From Thermoleptolyngbya sichuanensis A183 (lineage in GTDB: Bacteria > Cyanobacteriota > Cyanobacteriia > Elainellales > Elainellaceae): DNA of 64,000 nucleotides. Below are positions 1-8,915 of this stretch, piece after piece. Below the pieces are notes generated by a model. It was not told where the DNA came from. It did not search any database and was given only the letters and a program-made list of their open reading frames with translations. Where the stretch lies: assembly GCF_013177315.1 (NCBI RefSeq), contig NZ_CP053661.1:1612001-1676000 (forward strand). Direction: 5' to 3'. The first letter of the stretch is position 1, and each line of letters starts with the position of its first letter. The translations under genes and the position numbers were made by a program.

Positions 1-1386
1 CGGCAGGTTGTAATCCACCTGCACCGTGCCTAGTTGCCACTCGCGATCGAGCGCATCCTGGAAGATAAAGTCCAGCTTTGGCCCGTAGAACGCCGCTTCG
101 CCAATGCCCAGGAAGTGATCCATACCCAGCGTTTCGACTGCGCGGCGAATCGCGCCCTCGGCCTTGTCCCAGACCTCATCGGAGCCGATGTATTTATCCT
201 GTTCTGGGTCGCGGAAGCTGAGGCGGGCGCGGAAGTTCTTAAGCTGGAGGCTCTTGAACACGTTGAGGATCAGATCCACCACGTTGAGGAATTCCTGATC
301 GAGCTGCTCCGGAGTGACGAACAGGTGCGAATCATCCACCGTGAAGCCGCGCACGCGGGTCAAGCCGCCCAGTTCGCCCGACTGCTCATAGCGATAGACC
401 GTGCCGAATTCTGCCAGCCGCATGGGCAGTTCTCGATAGGAGCGCAGTTGGCTTTTGTAAATCTGGATGTGGAAGGGGCAGTTCATCGGCTTGAGCACAA
501 AGCCCTCTTCGTCCTGACGGGCTTCGTCATCGTCCGCCATCATGGGGAACATGTCTTCTTTGTACTTTTGCCAGTGCCCGGAGGTTTTGAACAGGTCGAT
601 GCGGGCGATGTGGGGCGTGACGACGGGCAGGTAGCCGCGCTTGATTTGCTCCTGCTTGAGGAAGTCTTCGAGGAGCGATCGCAGCAGAGTTCCCTTCGGA
701 GTCCACAGGGGCAGCCCCGGCCCCACGATGTCGGTGAAGATGAACAGTCCCAGTTCTTTGCCCAGCTTGCGGTGGTCGCGGCGCAGGGCTTCTTCTTTGC
801 GGCGGTGATATTCCGCGAGTTGTTCTGGCGTTTCCCAGGCGGTGCCGTAGATGCGCTGGAGTTGGGCTTTGGTTTCATCGCCGCGCCAATAGGCTCCGGC
901 CACGCTTTCTAGGGCGATCGCATCTGGATTCAGCTCAGCGGTCGATTCCACATGGGGCCCAGCGCACAAATCCCACCACTGGTCGCCCAGATGATAAATC
1001 GTAATCGGTTCCTTCAAATCCGCCAGGATTTCTAGCTTATAGGGTTCGCCCAGTGCTTTGATGCGGCGCTCGGCCTCTTCCCGCGAGACCTCTTCGCGAA
1101 TCACGGGCAGCTTGCGATTGATGATTTTGGTCATCTCTTTTTTGATGGCCTTCAGATCCTTTTCGGTAAAGGGTTCTGGGCTATCAAAGTCGTAGTAAAA
1201 GCCGTTCTCGATCCAGGGCCCAATGGTGACTTGGGCTTTGGGAAAGAGCTTCTGCACGGCCATCGCCATCACATGGGAAGTCGTGTGCCGAATCTTCTTG
1301 AGCGTTTCCGATTCGCTGGTGCGAGGCAGATAAATCTTTTGGGCGGATTCGTCTTCGGGTTGTGCAGAAGGAACGGCGTTCGACAT
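1..1386 (-). CDS. thrS: Threonyl-tRNA synthetase, 3' end outside window
   Basis: Class II aminoacyl-tRNA synthetase that charges tRNA-Thr in the cytoplasm. The visible 462 codons cover the N-terminus, the editing domain and most of the catalytic core; the C-terminal anticodon domain lies off the left edge. The editing-domain zinc-like motifs HTTSH (about residue 34) and CAGPH are present, as are MNCPFH and the motif-2 region ending TRVRGFTVDDSH. The N-terminal TGS domain seen in many bacterial enzymes appears absent: only about 25 residues precede the editing domain. Start at the ATG complementary to 1384-1386. Identity is firm. Confidence 0.96.
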   Translation of the reverse strand, partial: MSNAVPSAQPEDESAQKIYLPRTSESETLKKIRHTTSHVMAMAVQKLFPKAQVTIGPWIENGFYYDFDSPEPFTEKDLKAIKKEMTKIINRKLPVIREEVSREEAERRIKALGEPYKLEILADLKEPITIYHLGDQWWDLCAGPHVESTAELNPDAIALESVAGAYWRGDETKAQLQRIYGTAWETPEQLAEYHRRKEEALRRDHRKLGKELGLFIFTDIVGPGLPLWTPKGTLLRSLLEDFLKQEQIKRGYLPVVTPHIARIDLFKTSGHWQKYKEDMFPMMADDDEARQDEEGFVLKPMNCPFHIQIYKSQLRSYRELPMRLAEFGTVYRYEQSGELGGLTRVRGFTVDDSHLFVTPEQLDQEFLNVVDLILNVFKSLQLKNFRARLSFRDPEQDKYIGSDEVWDKAEGAIRRAVETLGMDHFLGIGEAAFYGPKLDFIFQDALDREWQLGTVQVDYNLP

Positions 1387-1565
1387 GGATTGGCTGACGG
1401 TTTGAGTAAAAAAGCAGGAATGGAATGAACGCTTTCTATCTTACACGCGAGGCTGGCTGACCGAGGTTCTGCCGCAGTTCTGAGGCTGGGCGGAATCGGG
1501 GCGATCGCCTCCCTTGCTGCTTTCGAGATCAGCTTCCCAAGCCATCGCGACTTCCAAACCCGTCG

Positions 1566-1904
1566 CTACCCGCCACCGCCAGCATCGAGGGTCTGCCCCA
1601 AATAGCCATAGATGCCCAGCAATATCAGCAGAAACACCCCGTAGCCCAGGATCGTGCTGCGGAGAGGCGGCCCAATCGGTTGCTGCGTCGCGACCCAGCC
1701 CAGCCAGCCGAGCCACAGGGCAACTGGCACACTGACCCAGAGAAAAATTTGACCCAGCAGCTTTTTGGCGCGATCTAGCTCGGTCAAAAATCCGTCTGGA
1801 AAGCCCAATCCCTGCCCATCGAGGTAAATCATCCCCGACAGCGCGAGAACCAGAAACGCACAGAGAAAAGCAGCGACCCGGTTGCTGGCTGAGGACTGTC
1901 TCAT
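1566..1904 (-). CDS. Small two-TM membrane protein, unknown function
   Basis: A 112-residue protein if the ATG at 1904 is used (starting MRQSSASN); an upstream in-frame start at 1952 would add 16 polar residues. Two or three hydrophobic segments are visible: VAAFLCAFLVLALSGMIYL near the N-terminus, FLWVSVPVALWLGWLGWVA in the middle and ILGYGVFLLILLGIYGYL near the C-terminus, which ends in glycines. I do not recognise a family. It is co-oriented with thrS and with the next gene upstream. An overlapping longer minus-strand frame (1441-1923) lacks membrane logic and is treated as a shadow. Confidence 0.65.
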   Translation of the reverse strand: MRQSSASNRVAAFLCAFLVLALSGMIYLDGQGLGFPDGFLTELDRAKKLLGQIFLWVSVPVALWLGWLGWVATQQPIGPPLRSTILGYGVFLLILLGIYGYLGQTLDAGGGG

Positions 1905-1984
1905 GGGCGATCGCCCTTTGCATTCATTTGAATGATTTGAATGATTAAACACGCGATAAGCAAAGATGCGTCAAGCAGCGCACT

Positions 1985-2302
1985 CTACGAATTACTGGAA
2001 GATTGGTGCTGCGCGATGTATGCGTTGATGGCATCAACTGCCTCTCGCAGCGTTACGTTTGTCTCTTCTTTGTAGAGCCGAATCGCTTCGACTTTACGTT
2101 TGGGATCAAGCGCAATTTGTTTGATTCGCTCGGAAAGCTGAAACGGAGTGTCGATTTCCAAGCGATCGAGAATCAGATCCAGGCAAAGCTCCAGGCGTTT
2201 GGTGCGCCGATCGATCCGCTTGACGGTGGAATCCAAATCAAAAAACAGACCGACAACAACGAATGCAAACGCGAAGCTGGTGATTAGCTCTAGGGTGGTC
2301 AT
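1985..2302 (-). CDS. Small membrane-anchored protein with L7/L12-C-like tail
   Basis: A 105-residue protein. Residues about 5-22 (LITSFAFAFVVVGLFFDL) form one hydrophobic segment; the rest is charged and helical. The C-terminal half (KVEAIRLYKEETN, then LREAVDAINAY) resembles the C-terminal domain of ribosomal protein L7/L12, a fold also used in small cyanobacterial membrane proteins. The resemblance is by eye. ATG start complementary to 2300-2302. No partner can be named from context; it lies between two other small minus-strand genes. Confidence 0.7.
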   Translation of the reverse strand: MTTLELITSFAFAFVVVGLFFDLDSTVKRIDRRTKRLELCLDLILDRLEIDTPFQLSERIKQIALDPKRKVEAIRLYKEETNVTLREAVDAINAYIAQHQSSSNS

Positions 2303-2390
2303 AGCGCTGGTTTGACTGAGTGACCTTGACTTGTTAAACCCGGAATTTCAGAGTTCGCAAAGATTCCACCGATAGCTACAAAACCATGAC

Positions 2391-2705
2391 TTAATATTCC
2401 AAAAACACCATATCGAAACTGTCAGGAATGGGGTGAGCCAATCCGGGCACCGGACGAGACGACGGCTCCTCCTGTTCGCGCAGGGCCTCGACGCGGGTTT
2501 CAAGGGTGGCGATCTGGCTGTCCAGCGCCGCGAGGCGATCGCCAATTTGCTGACGGCGTGCGTCTAGCGACTGAAGCTCTTGCTGGAGCCGTTTCTTTTC
2601 GACCGATAGTTTATACAAATCCAGAAACGCGGCGGCTTCGGTTTTGGGGCGGGGCATCGTGCTGATTTTAGGGCGAATTGCGCCAGGGGTGGAGCGAGGA
2701 CGCAT
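2391..2705 (-). CDS. Small coiled-coil protein (possibly gas-vesicle-accessory-like)
   Basis: About 104 residues from the ATG at 2705 (MRPRSTPG) or 88 from the ATG at 2657 (MPRPKTEAAA). The core, starting LDLYKLSVEKKRLQQELQ and rich in Q, R, E and L with heptad spacing, is a clear coiled coil; the tail is proline-rich. The pattern basic/proline leader, ISTMPRPKTEAA, then a coiled coil reminds me of small accessory proteins in cyanobacterial gas-vesicle clusters (GvpV type), but no gvpA or other gvp gene is in this window, so that is only a suggestion. A further in-frame extension to 2837 runs through unlikely sequence and is not adopted. Confidence 0.6.
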   Translation of the reverse strand: MRPRSTPGAIRPKISTMPRPKTEAAAFLDLYKLSVEKKRLQQELQSLDARRQQIGDRLAALDSQIATLETRVEALREQEEPSSRPVPGLAHPIPDSFDMVFLEY

Positions 2706-2855
2706 AGGAATCACCAAGTGTGAATGGCTTGTGGGGTGTCTTTTGAAAGACTTCTGCTTAGTGTGCCCAGTCTGGTGCGGCGCTATCAGGGAACAGGCAC
2801 AGCAACAGAGCGATCGCCCCATCTCATCCCTCAACACACCCCAAGAACCCTCCCT

Positions 2856-2932
2856 CTTCCCTCTTCCCTCTTCGTTCTTCGTTCTTCCCTCTTCGTTCTT
2901 CGTTCTTCGTTCTTCCCTCTTCGTTCTTCCCT
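2856..2932. repeat. Heptamer short tandem repeat (STRR), 11 units
   Basis: Eleven consecutive 7-bp units, each CTTCCCT or CTTCGTT, without interruption. This is the classic form of cyanobacterial short tandemly repeated repetitive heptanucleotides. It lies between the divergent coiled-coil gene (left) and the RCK channel-like gene (right). The same two heptamers recur at 9437-9471. Confidence 0.9.
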
Positions 2933-3195
2933 CCTCCCCCCTGAGAACTGTAAACCTCCAAGTCCCAAAGCTTTACATTGGGTAAACATTTGCAGCATCG
3001 TGCTTGGGGCTACAGTTTGCCCGCACCGCCTGCCAAAGAATTGGTAGATCAGTAGATCAGAACTTGTGACTAAAGGCTGTTCTGGGCTGTTTTCGAGACT
3101 GGTTTTTGAGTTTGTTTTTCGAGACGTTGGAACGCAGCGGGCGATCGCCTGTTCAGGCATAAACCATCAACCCTTGCGTCCCGCTGACAGAGCGT

Positions 3196-4920
3196 ATGGC
3201 TGACAATCAGGAATTCATGAAACCAAGAATTATCGTTTGTGGTCTGGGTCGAGCGGGGTACAAGATCTTTTGCCTGCTAAAGCAGCAGGGTGCGGCAGTG
3301 GTGGGGATCAACAGTCGCCCGCTGGCTCAGGCAGAGCAGGGCGGGGCAGACATCATCGTGGGCGACATGCGATCGGCGGCAATTCTGCTAGAAGCAGGTG
3401 TGCAAGAGGCCCATACGCTGGTGCTGGCCAGCAGCGACGACGCGCAAAATCTGGCCGTGCTGACGCAGGCGCGAGTGCTAAATCCTCGCATTCGCATTAT
3501 CAACCGCTTGTTTAATACCAGCCTGGGCGATCGCCTCGATCACACGCTGCCCGATCACGTTAGCATGAGCGTGGCGGCGCTGGCGGCTCCGGTGTTTGCC
3601 TTTGCCGCGATGGGCAGTCGGGCGATTGGGCAACTGCGCCTGTTTGATCAGGTCTGGCCGATGCGGGAAGAATTTATCGACGAAACCCATCCCTGGCTGG
3701 GGCGGCCGCTGAGCGAACTCTGGGAAGACCGCTCGCGGATGCTGATCTATTACCTGCCAGAAAATAGCCGCATGGATCTGGTGTCGGGGGTGGTGCATGG
3801 GCAACTGCTGCAATGGGGCGATCGCCTGATTGTGGCCACCAAGCCCGAAGCCCAGGTTAGCGGGCGATCGCTCAGCGAAACGCTGCTGGTTTGGGGCAAC
3901 CACCTGCGCCAGTTTCAGCAGCATGTCCGCCCGACGGTAATGGCGATTCTGCTCCTGCTCGCGGCTATTCTGGGGGCCACCCTGCTCTACACCGAGCATG
4001 TCCGCGCAGATTTCATCGATGCCCTCTACTTTTCGGTGGGCATGATTACGGGGGCAGGCGGCAACGAAGGCGTGGCGGAAGGAGCGCAGCCCGAAATTAA
4101 GCTGTTCACCGTGTCGATGATGCTGATCGGTACGGGCGTGGTTGGCATCTGCTATGCCCTGCTGAATGACCTGGTGCTGGGGACGCGGCTGCGGCAGCTC
4201 TGGCAGTCTGCCCCCATTCCCCGCCGCAATCACTACATCGTCTGCGGGCTGGGCGGCGTGGGTATTCAGACTGTGCGCCAGCTCCACGCCAGCGGTGGCC
4301 GCGTGGTGGTAATCGAGAAAGATCCGGGCAATCGCTTTTTGAGCGCCGTGCGATCGCTGCGCGTGCCCGTGATTCTTGGCGATGCCAGTCTGGCCTGCAC
4401 GCTCCAGGATGCCCATATCGCCTCAGCGCGGGCCCTGATTGCTGTCACTAGCGATGACGTAGCCAATCTGGAAATTGCCCTGACGGCCAAAGGGATTGCG
4501 CCGCGCATTTCCGTCATCGTTCGCAATCAAGACCCCCAGTTCGCGCCGTTGGCAGAGCAGGTGTTTGATTTTGAAGCCGTGCTGAGTCCGGCGGATCTGG
4601 CGGCTCCCTCTTTTGCCGCCGCCGCGCTGGGCGGACGCATTCTGGGCAACGGTATGGCCGGCGATAGCCTGTGGGTGGCCCTGGCGACGCTGATCACGCC
4701 GGGTCATCCCTTCTGCGATCGCCCCCTCAAGGAAGCCGCGATGGATGTCGATTTTGTGCCGCTGTACCTGGAGGCCGAACGCAAAACCACCCACGGCTGG
4801 AACCTGCTGGATGTCACGCTGCAAGCCGGGGACGTGCTTTACCTGACCATGCCTGCTACCCATCTGGAACAACTCTGGCGCACAGTGCCCTCGGAGGTAG
4901 GGCTGAGGGGAAGAGCGTAG
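3196..4920 (+). CDS. Channel-like membrane protein with two RCK (TrkA-N) domains
   Basis: A 574-residue protein. An N-terminal Rossmann RCK domain with GLGRAG at residues 16-21 is followed by a linker, two membrane segments (about 248-266 and 302-322) with a pore-like re-entrant stretch between them (about 277-291), and a second RCK domain beginning HYIVCGLGGVG near residue 346. This order matches the ion-channel plus TrkA-N class of K+ conductance proteins, where nucleotides gate the pore. The canonical TVGYG-type filter is not visible; the matching stretch reads ITGAGGNEG, so ion selectivity is uncertain. Start at the ATG at 3196; MKPRIIV (3217) is an alternative. No adjacent transport partner. 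Confidence 0.85.
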   Translation: MADNQEFMKPRIIVCGLGRAGYKIFCLLKQQGAAVVGINSRPLAQAEQGGADIIVGDMRSAAILLEAGVQEAHTLVLASSDDAQNLAVLTQARVLNPRIRIINRLFNTSLGDRLDHTLPDHVSMSVAALAAPVFAFAAMGSRAIGQLRLFDQVWPMREEFIDETHPWLGRPLSELWEDRSRMLIYYLPENSRMDLVSGVVHGQLLQWGDRLIVATKPEAQVSGRSLSETLLVWGNHLRQFQQHVRPTVMAILLLLAAILGATLLYTEHVRADFIDALYFSVGMITGAGGNEGVAEGAQPEIKLFTVSMMLIGTGVVGICYALLNDLVLGTRLRQLWQSAPIPRRNHYIVCGLGGVGIQTVRQLHASGGRVVVIEKDPGNRFLSAVRSLRVPVILGDASLACTLQDAHIASARALIAVTSDDVANLEIALTAKGIAPRISVIVRNQDPQFAPLAEQVFDFEAVLSPADLAAPSFAAAALGGRILGNGMAGDSLWVALATLITPGHPFCDRPLKEAAMDVDFVPLYLEAERKTTHGWNLLDVTLQAGDVLYLTMPATHLEQLWRTVPSEVGLRGRA

Positions 4921-5009
4921 GAAAGCGGGGATGATGGGATGATGGGAGGTTGAGAAGCCCCCTCATCTCTGGTTTATCCCGTCTCTGGTTCATCCTGTCT
5001 CTGGTTAAA

Positions 5010-7511
5010 ATGCCTTTCCCCCTCACCGACCCCGCCTGGATCGAAACCCGCGATTTCCTGAAGCAACACGCCCGCGAACTCGATGCCATCCTTGCGCCAA
5101 ACGAGTTCATGGAGTTCTTTCCGGGCAACTATCACTACAACATCACCTACCTGCTGCCGCCGTCCCACTTTGACTATGTGGTGATACACAAGGGCATGGT
5201 GGCGGAAATCGAGCCGCCCTTTGCGCTGGAGGTGCTGCGGACGTTTCAGCCGCTCTTTGCAAACGCCGTGTTTGTGGTGTTTGCCAAACAGCCGCCGGAA
5301 AACGCGCCCAAAGCAGCAGGGGTGCATCTCCAGCCCTTGCTGAACCAGCTTGCGGTGGTGGAGGCGCAGCAGCGGGGCAAGGTAAAGCCGATTCGCTATG
5401 GCGTGACGATTACCACCTACAACCGACCGGAGAGCCTGGGGCGATCGCTCCCGCAGATCCGCCAGTTGGGTGCGCCCGTGGTGATTGTGGACGATGCCTC
5501 CAGTCCCGAAAACGCCGCCGCCAACCAGCGCATCGCCGACGAACACGGCGTTCCCCTCATCCGCATTCCCGAAAATCGCGGCCTGCCCAACGCCATGAAC
5601 GTCGGCATCGGCTACTGGCTAGCCGACCCCGCCATCGACTGGATTTCCTACTTCCAGGACGATGTGGACGTGCATCCCGACCTGTTCAAGATTCTGGAGA
5701 AAATCCAAGATCCCGTGGAGCGGCCGATTCTGGCGGGGCGTGACGCGCTGGAGCATCCCACCTTTGCCAAAGGCAGCATCGCGGGTTACGAGGTGTTGTT
5801 CAAGCGCTCTATGCCAGGGCAACACCTGCACGCCCACCGGGACTATTGGGCCGGGGTCATGCCCATTCCTACGCCGTATCTGGGCGCACCCAAGCCGACG
5901 GGCGGCAAGCCGGGCCAGGGCGCAGACGAAGACTGGTGGATTACTGCCTGGTCGCCCCATGCCATTCCCAAGCGGGGCAAGTACCTGATCTGCGTACCCG
6001 GACTGGTGCGAAGCTTCCAGATTACGGAGCAGGGGTCTACCTGGGGCAACATCAGCGAGCGGCAGGAAGACGGGCAGCCGATAATAGATGCGGCGCTGAA
6101 GGAACTGGCGGTGCCCGCAGTAGCCAAGGCGGATTCAGTGGAACGGGTGGAGCGCGATTCGCGAAGCGATCCCTGCGGGAATCGCCCTCCAGATCCGCCC
6201 CTAGCCGAACCCGTCCTCGCCGGCCTGAAAGTTCTCGTTGATGGATATAACCTGCAACTGACCACGGGCACGGGCATCCGCACCTACGCGGTGAACCTGA
6301 TTCGGGCGCTGACGGTGCTGGGGGCGGATGTGGACGTGCTGCTCAGCCGCAACAGCAACAAAAAAGACCCGATTTTGGACGAGGTGCTGTTCTTTGACGA
6401 GCAGGACGTGGGCGGGCGCAAACTGGTAGAAAACCTGATGCTGGTCAAAGACCTGCTGAAATCTTCTGTGCCGTCGCTCTATCGGGCGTGGCGGCGGGAA
6501 GCGGTGGGCGAGGTGGTGCTAAAGCAGGGCAAGTTTACCGAAGATTTCATTCAGCTTGCCCGGTCGTACAATTTGCCGAAGTGCTATAGCGTCGCCAATG
6601 CGGCGTTTAACCTGTTTGGACGGTCTACTCAGGTGACGATTCCCGAAAAAATCGACCTGTGGCACGCCACGTTTCCTCTGCCCGTCAGCATTCCCGGCGC
6701 AAAGAAAGTCACCACGATTCACGACCTGATTCCGCTGCGCCTGCCCTATACGACGCTGGACAACAAGAAGGATTTCTATAACAAGGTGAAGCGATCGCTC
6801 AAGGATTCCACCTTGACCATTGCTGTGTCGGAACACACCAAAAAAGATGTGCTGTCTTACTTTGATGCCGACCCCGACAAGATCGTCGTCACCTACCAGC
6901 CCGTGAATATCAAGCCGCTAGACGCAACGCCGGAGGAAATCGGCGACTTCCTGAAGCGCTATCGGCTGGGCTATCAGAACTATCTGCTGTTTGTGGGGGC
7001 GATCGAACCCAAGAAGAACGTCGGGCGCTTGCTGGAGGCCTATGCCGCGCTGGAAACTGACCTGCCGCTGGTCATCGTCGGCAAAAAGGCCTGGTCCTTT
7101 GAGGACGACCTGGGGCGACTGGATTACCTGTTTGACCCCGGCACAAAGCAGGACGTGCGCCTGCTGGAATATGTCCCCGGCGATGCCCTGCGCTATCTGT
7201 ATCAGGGGGCGTACTGTTTCGTTTTTCCGTCGCTCTACGAAGGCTTTGGGCTGCCGCCGATCGAGGCGATGACGATGGGCTGTCCGGTGGTCACGTCGAG
7301 CGCGTCCTGCCTGCCAGAGGTCTGCGGCCCGGCGGCGCTATACGTGAATCCCTACGATGTGGCAGATATTCAGGCCAAGCTGGAGCAAATTTTGGGCGAT
7401 CGCCCCCTGCGCGACCAGCTTGCCGAAACCGGAAAACAGGTTGCCCAGAACTTTAGCCTGAAGAACTACCTGAATCGACTCAGCGCCGCCTACCTGAGGG
7501 CGATCGGCTAA
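5010..7511 (+). CDS. Bifunctional glycosyltransferase, GT2 plus GT4 fusion
   Basis: An 833-residue protein from the ATG at 5010; upstream in-frame TTG sites are not convincing. After about 110 residues of unassigned sequence comes a GT2 (GT-A) domain starting YGVTITTYNRP near residue 130, with VIVDDAS and the metal-site-like FQDDVDVHPD near 217. A GT4 (GT-B) domain starts VLVDGYNL near 406, with TTIHDLIPLR, LFVGAIEPKKN and the donor-site motif EGFGLPPIEAM near 744. It probably adds two sugars in polysaccharide or glycolipid synthesis. No export or sugar-nucleotide genes are adjacent, so the product is unknown. The linker holds an in-frame dispersed mini-repeat (see 6154-6187). Confidence 0.88.
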   Translation: MPFPLTDPAWIETRDFLKQHARELDAILAPNEFMEFFPGNYHYNITYLLPPSHFDYVVIHKGMVAEIEPPFALEVLRTFQPLFANAVFVVFAKQPPENAPKAAGVHLQPLLNQLAVVEAQQRGKVKPIRYGVTITTYNRPESLGRSLPQIRQLGAPVVIVDDASSPENAAANQRIADEHGVPLIRIPENRGLPNAMNVGIGYWLADPAIDWISYFQDDVDVHPDLFKILEKIQDPVERPILAGRDALEHPTFAKGSIAGYEVLFKRSMPGQHLHAHRDYWAGVMPIPTPYLGAPKPTGGKPGQGADEDWWITAWSPHAIPKRGKYLICVPGLVRSFQITEQGSTWGNISERQEDGQPIIDAALKELAVPAVAKADSVERVERDSRSDPCGNRPPDPPLAEPVLAGLKVLVDGYNLQLTTGTGIRTYAVNLIRALTVLGADVDVLLSRNSNKKDPILDEVLFFDEQDVGGRKLVENLMLVKDLLKSSVPSLYRAWRREAVGEVVLKQGKFTEDFIQLARSYNLPKCYSVANAAFNLFGRSTQVTIPEKIDLWHATFPLPVSIPGAKKVTTIHDLIPLRLPYTTLDNKKDFYNKVKRSLKDSTLTIAVSEHTKKDVLSYFDADPDKIVVTYQPVNIKPLDATPEEIGDFLKRYRLGYQNYLLFVGAIEPKKNVGRLLEAYAALETDLPLVIVGKKAWSFEDDLGRLDYLFDPGTKQDVRLLEYVPGDALRYLYQGAYCFVFPSLYEGFGLPPIEAMTMGCPVVTSSASCLPEVCGPAALYVNPYDVADIQAKLEQILGDRPLRDQLAETGKQVAQNFSLKNYLNRLSAAYLRAIG
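6154..6187. repeat. In-frame dispersed mini-repeat, copy 1
   Basis: A HIP1-related interspersed repeat with inverted ends GCGATTC and GAATCGC around GCGAAGCGATCCCTGCG. It encodes roughly DSRSDPCGNRP between the GT2 and GT4 domains without breaking the frame. A close copy lies at 43797-43830 inside ftsI, read in the opposite orientation relative to that gene. Confidence 0.75.
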
Positions 7512-7617
7512 GGCACGTCCTGTTGTGAACGATTCCGGCACAGCGACTTGAAATGACAGGCAAAGGGGCAGGCTAAGGTTTCTTCAAATGACCCGCTCCT
7601 CTGCGACTGCCTCCTGG

Positions 7618-8469
7618 CTACGGATTCGGGATTCGCACCAGCAGCACGGGGCATGGCGCATACACCCGCACATAGTCCGACAGCGACTGCCCCAGCAGCC
7701 GATCCAGATCGGGCAATCCCTTGGCGATGGTGGGGCGGCGATCGGGCGAACCGAGCATCAGCAGGTCTACGTTCAGGTCTTCCGCAAGCTGACAGATGCG
7801 TTCGCCAGGTTTGCCTTCGGGGGCGACGGTTTTGTAGGAAATGCCGTATTTTTTGGCTTCGGCGATCGCCGGAATGAGCACCGGATCTTCGTCTGGGTTC
7901 GCCGCAATTTCACCCGGCTTGAGCTTCATCTCTGGGTTGGTATGCACTAGCACCAGTTGCCCGCCCTTGATGTCGCGCAGGAAGGTAATGGCCAGCTTCA
8001 GCGTTTCCTTTGCCGAGTCGGACTTGTCCATTGCTACCATGATGCGGTTGATTTTCTTGACGTAGAGATCATCCCGCACCAGCAGCATTGGCCGCGAAGC
8101 TAGCTGAAACACGTACTGGCTGACGGAATTTTCCAGAATCGACTGAATCCGCTTCAGGCCGCGAGATCCCATGATGATCAGGTCGGCATCCACTTCATCC
8201 GCCACCTTTAGCACTACGTCCTTGGGTTCGCCCTCCCGCAGCACTGCCGTCACCCGCGCCGAATCGAGCTTCAGATTTTGGATCGCCTGCGACAAAACCC
8301 GGCCGCCCTCTTCCCACTTGGCTACCATCTCATCGGAGGTGACCTGCGGTGGGACGACGTGCAGCACAGTCACCGTCGCCGCCTGAACAGTTGGGATTTC
8401 CATTAGGCTCTTGAGCATTTCCTCGGTATGCCCAGTGCCAGAATCTGCCAGCAAAATTTTCTCGATCAT
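7618..8469 (-). CDS. Tandem universal stress protein (UspA family)
   Basis: A 283-residue protein with two Usp folds in tandem (about 1-145 and 150-283). Each begins with a strand (MIEKILLADSG; INRIMVAMDKS) and ends with the nucleotide-binding loop region (IMGSRGLKRIQ; MLGSPDRR) followed by a C-terminal LLVR strand. Such proteins bind ATP or sense adenylates during stress; no specific target can be inferred. ATG start complementary to 8467-8469. It converges on the glycosyltransferase gene. Confidence 0.93.
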   Translation of the reverse strand: MIEKILLADSGTGHTEEMLKSLMEIPTVQAATVTVLHVVPPQVTSDEMVAKWEEGGRVLSQAIQNLKLDSARVTAVLREGEPKDVVLKVADEVDADLIIMGSRGLKRIQSILENSVSQYVFQLASRPMLLVRDDLYVKKINRIMVAMDKSDSAKETLKLAITFLRDIKGGQLVLVHTNPEMKLKPGEIAANPDEDPVLIPAIAEAKKYGISYKTVAPEGKPGERICQLAEDLNVDLLMLGSPDRRPTIAKGLPDLDRLLGQSLSDYVRVYAPCPVLLVRIPNP

Positions 8470-8915
8470 GCTTGCCTCTTAACAGCTTTTCAGTCAGAAC
8501 AAGTTAAGTCAGAACGGGTGTTTTAGGGGTGTCTTAAAGAGAATGTTTAGGTCAGTAGACCATTCAAGACCATTCGCAAAACATACATCGGAACGTTCTC
8601 CGAATCATTCCGACAATGCCCAATTGAATGAATCAGCGGGCGATCGCCCCAAAGCCCGAATCCCTTGCAATATCCGTATTCCAGCTTAAAATACGGCGGT
8701 CTGGGCTGCGGCGGAAATGATGTAAAAATTGACGTGGCAATACCGCCCGCCATGCCGAGCGCCTTATAATTCCACTGCTGAATATTTTGCAGTTTGTGCC
8801 CGTGTCAGGCTGCATTCTCTTGGCAAATCGCCCCAATCGCGTTGATAGCATAGAGGAGGCCGCGCCCAGCGCTCGGCCGCTTTCGGAAGACTTTTGATCT
8901 GTTTGCAGCCCATCC
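8470..8915. other. Intergenic region between divergent genes
   Basis: About 450 bp between the divergent stress-protein and thioesterase genes; it should hold both promoters. A TATAAT match lies at 8765-8770 on the plus strand, about 150 bp before the thioesterase start, without a good -35 at standard spacing. No convincing gene or RNA was seen. Confidence 0.5.

Noticed and set aside
2831-3160. Arg/Glu-repeat protein encoded across the heptamer array
   Set aside because: It is simply the translation of CTTCGTT/CTTCCCT repeats on the other strand.
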